NCBI GenBank assembly: GCA_023634235.1
Contig: JAMKCF010000007.1
Coordinates: 2,301,001 to 2,365,000 of the forward strand
DNA: 64,000 bases
Direction of reading: 5' to 3'
Source of the DNA: Pisaster brevispinus
Lineage: Eukaryota > Echinodermata > Asteroidea > Forcipulatida > Asteriidae
The translations under genes and the position numbers were made by a program. The notes under the pieces were generated by a model. The model did no database searches. It saw nothing but the letters and a program-made list of their open reading frames with translations, and had not been told where the DNA came from. Shown piece after piece: positions 61,327 to 64,000 of this stretch; position 1 is the first letter of the stretch, and each line of letters starts with the position of its first letter.

Positions 61327-61676
61327 TTTTGGTGATGCTAATGCATTAAGTAAAGGTAAATTACTTGCATAATTAGCAGGCAGGGAAGAAAATGTAATTC
61401 CAGGTTACTACAGATTAACTTACTCGACTGAAGTATTGTGTATTATATAACACCCAAGCAGATCCTTGCCATTTGATTGAAGGATTGTCCGTCACGTGAT
61501 TGCAAATAAAAGTACTATTGCACGCTACGTCACTCACCGTGCATTTTTCGTTCCATTCACCGTGCATTTTTCGTTCCATCCGAAAAGTACTATTGCACGG
61601 TGCGTAAAACATCACTGCGTGCGCGTGTCTTTGGTAATGCAGCAGTGTTACTGATCTACTTGGATGTCATATAAAA

Positions 61677-61838
61677 CAAATAATGAATGTTTTTCATTCG
61701 TGCAACAGTGCGAATTTTTGCATTCGTTGAAAGATGGAATGTTCCATTCAACTTGGCTCCGCCTCGTTGAATGGAACATTCCATCTTTCAACTCATGAAA
61801 ATATTCGCACCATTGCACTCATAAACATTCATTATTTG
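61677..61838. repeat. Long palindrome, ~75-bp arms, 13-bp loop
   Basis: AAATAATGAATGT...AATGTTCCATTCAAC pairs with GTTGAATGGAACATT...ACATTCATTATTT. The inner 26 bp of the arms is perfect. Confidence 0.92.
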
Positions 61839-62264
61839 TATACTATTCCTAAGTCTCTAGTGAAATCGCTTCGCTCTGAATCATTCATTTTGTAGCGATG
61901 GTCGCCCTCAACGCATACTTCGCATACTTCCTTGAGTCTGACTACAACGGTTTCTCTAGTCTTGGCATAGTTTGGTGATTTATTTTGATGTATTAATGGT
62001 GTTTTCCCTTTTGCAAAATATATGGCTGGGTTGAAGAGAATCGGAATAAAAATGTTTGCACACTTTATCAACTTCAATGTTTATTGGGCATGCGCCTGTG
62101 TTTGTCCTTTTGCGAATATAATTGTCACACAAAGACTTTGGTCTGACGACAAATGTCCTTCTAGACTACCCATCTGACATTTTACCTTTCTGGCATGCCT
62201 CTACTGAATTTGTTAAATTTTCATTAAACAAGTATTATTCGTAAAATCATTAAATCTAACGTTG

Positions 62265-63010
62265 TTATTTCTACAAATACTTCTACCTTATATCCAGAAC
62301 AACCGTGCATATTCACCCGCAATTAATTAGTCACTAATTAGCTCAACCCGACAATTTCAAAAATTGCATAATTATAGCCGGTGTGCGAATTAACTAACAA
62401 GCAGCTTGCAAATCTTCAAATTTAATTGGCATTGCAAAATTTTGAAACCTATGGATGATTTTATCCCAAACCATCTTGCATAGGGTGCCCAAACTAATTA
62501 ATCAAATAATTAGCAAAACCAAACTAGTTAATTATTTTAGAAATAACAATACAATCACCTAATTGTTTAATTTATTAGGTGTTCCTTAAATTACAAACCA
62601 TAATCCAAAGGTGCCCCAATTGATTCAGTCCATCAATGAGCTCAGCCTCACTAATTAACTTAATTAATTGCTGAAAATAATACTGTGTGCGAATTTACTA
62701 TACAAAAAGTAGATCAAACCTGCAACTCGCAAATTTTCATTTGAAAAAATTTCAAAAATTATAAAGAAAACTTATTTTTCTTCCTATTAGTCTTCATTTA
62801 TATCGAGACAAAATTGCATCACACCCAATAATTGAACCCGATAATAAGCTCAGCCCAACTTTGTTGTCGACGTAAAATAGTTAAATCTGATATTTTTGTC
62901 TTTATAAATGGGTTCCTTATATTCAAAACCTTTTCTTATGGGAGTCCCAATTTAATTAGTTCACTAATTAGCTCAACCAAACTAATTAACCAAACGAACT
63001 TCGCCATTTT
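62265..63010. repeat. Degenerate AT-rich tandem repeat, ~150-bp period
   Basis: Phrases like CACTAATTAGCTCAACC or its variants recur near 62332, 62505, 62640, 62840 and 62966, each after a GTGCCC/GTCCC-like motif. GTGTGCGAATT recurs 303 bp apart (62381, 62684). Confidence 0.7.
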
Positions 63011-63213
63011 AGACTCTAATGATCATGGGGGTAAATCTACCGCCCGCTTCAAAACGAAACAGTCCGGATTGAATTTTGTTTCGGTAAAGTGTAGGCCTAA
63101 TGTCTGTTTTCACGTTTACTTTTCTAGAGCTTCTTTCAAATAAACTAGAGATGAAACAGAACGAAAGCTGCTTTCCAATACTGTACCATATTGTTCATGC
63201 AAATAACATATCT

Positions 63214-63671
63214 GAAACGAAAATGAATGAGAAGAACAAAACCACGTATGCACGAAAACGAACTTGAATGGGATAGAATTGCTAAAAATAAATCCTAACT
63301 TGAACGAATTAGGGAAACATGCGTGAACTTGAATGCGAGTCAATGCAACTGAGACTATTTCTGCTAAAACTGGCAAACATACATTAGAAAATGAACTCGT
63401 GGTAGTACAATTGATACAGAAGGAAATTAAAAAGTCAAAAATAAATTGGCCTCCAGTGATCAGATGACAACCAATGCAACTTCAATTAAACATGTTCCTG
63501 TTAAAATAGAACATAAAACGAAAATGAATGAGAAAACCGAAACCATGTTTGCACGAAAACGAATTTGAAAGTTATAGAATAGCTTAAAATAAATCCTAAT
63601 TTGAACGAATTAGGGAAACATGCGTGAATTTTAAAGCGAGTCAATGCAACTGAGATTATTTCTGCTAAAAT
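63214..63671. repeat. Tandem duplication upstream of the Ig exon, 301-bp offset
   Basis: 63214-63370 and 63515-63671 share AAACGAAAATGAATGAGAA, CGAATTAGGGAAACATGCGT and GAGTCAATGCAACTGAGA. The right copy ends 12 bp before the proposed exon border. Confidence 0.88.
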
Positions 63672-63682
63672 AACAACGGGAG

Positions 63683-64000
63683 ATAATGCTACATTTCACT
63701 GTAATGTTCGGTCACAGCGTGGAGCTCTACCGACCCTTAATGTGAAATGGTTTGTGAATGAAACCGACGTCACAGGACTTCAATCATTTTATCATTTGAA
63801 TGACAACGGATACACCTTAACATTTCTCAAGATCAGTGTTAACCACACCAACGTGTATTGTACGGCATTCAGTGGAACAACGTTTGTGAAAAGTAGTCAT
63901 AACTATCTGATACTCATTCATCCTCGTAACAAACTGATAACATCCCCTACTCAAATACATGAGACCGATGAAACTCCCACCATCAACCCTGCTGAGTTTA
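63683..64000 (+). CDS. Immunoglobulin-like domain exon, open at right edge
   Basis: Seen: an open frame to the window end with GDNATFHC, then a tryptophan 16 residues on (NVKWFV), and VYCTA 53 residues after the first cysteine. These are the B-strand Cys, C-strand Trp and F-strand Cys of an Ig fold. Three N-glycosylation sequons (NAT, NET, NHT) suit an extracellular protein. After the domain comes a T/P/I-rich stretch. The start is uncertain: GGGAG| at 63682 gives the phase-1 border usual for Ig exons, but the frame stays open back to about 63622, so a border near 63638 is possible. The gene is on the plus strand, divergent from the RNF17-like gene. No family name can be given. Confidence 0.72.

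Noticed and set aside
61832..62077. A minus frame with a C-x2-C (EVCEVC) as the missing RING half
   Set aside because: The only nearby donor is weak and in phase 0, which does not fit exon 2.

Overview
This is metazoan genomic DNA: intron-rich, AT-rich, crowded with short non-autonomous repeats, and with no bacterial-style gene packing. The deuterostome-like protein, the many tRNA-derived SINEs and the fold-back elements suggest a marine invertebrate deuterostome, most likely an echinoderm such as a sea star. The species cannot be fixed from the sequence alone.

One gene fills most of the window. On the minus strand, from an ATG at 60838 down to at least 6319, I can string together 28 coding exons. 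All have GT-AG borders and matching intron phases, giving 4,383 coding bases or 1,461 codons with no stop. The product has, in order, a complete C3HC4 RING finger, a B-box type 1, a B-box type 2, a coiled coil, a linker, and four extended Tudor domains. This is the architecture of RNF17 (TDRD4) in vertebrates and Qin/Kumo in Drosophila, germline piRNA-pathway scaffolds. The last exon ends in the middle of the fourth extended Tudor domain, so the 3' end, probably with a fifth Tudor domain as in mammals, lies to the left of the window.

The introns hold nearly everything else. There are three tRNA-related SINE families (called A, B and C here), a CAGGGCTCG-ended hAT-like MITE, TTAA-flanked MITEs, a Harbinger-like MITE nested in another repeat, several fold-back elements, and many tandem arrays with units of 18-60, 25, 32, 43, 56, 94, 106 and 147 bp. 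A three-copy tandem of a 0.8-1.0 kb element at 24.9-27.8 kb is packed with TGACGTCA palindromes. The two largest introns (21514-33533 and 6439-17960) carry much of this load.

Right of the start codon (60.8-63.6 kb) is the 5' flank: homopolymer runs, a long palindrome and degenerate AT-rich tandem repeats. At the right edge (about 63.68-64.0 kb), on the plus strand, an open exon encodes an immunoglobulin-like domain of a second gene that continues past the window and is divergent from the RNF17-like gene.

No rRNA genes, CRISPR arrays or convincing functional tRNA genes were found. Coordinates of repeats are approximate; exon borders were set by splice signals and reading-frame continuity.
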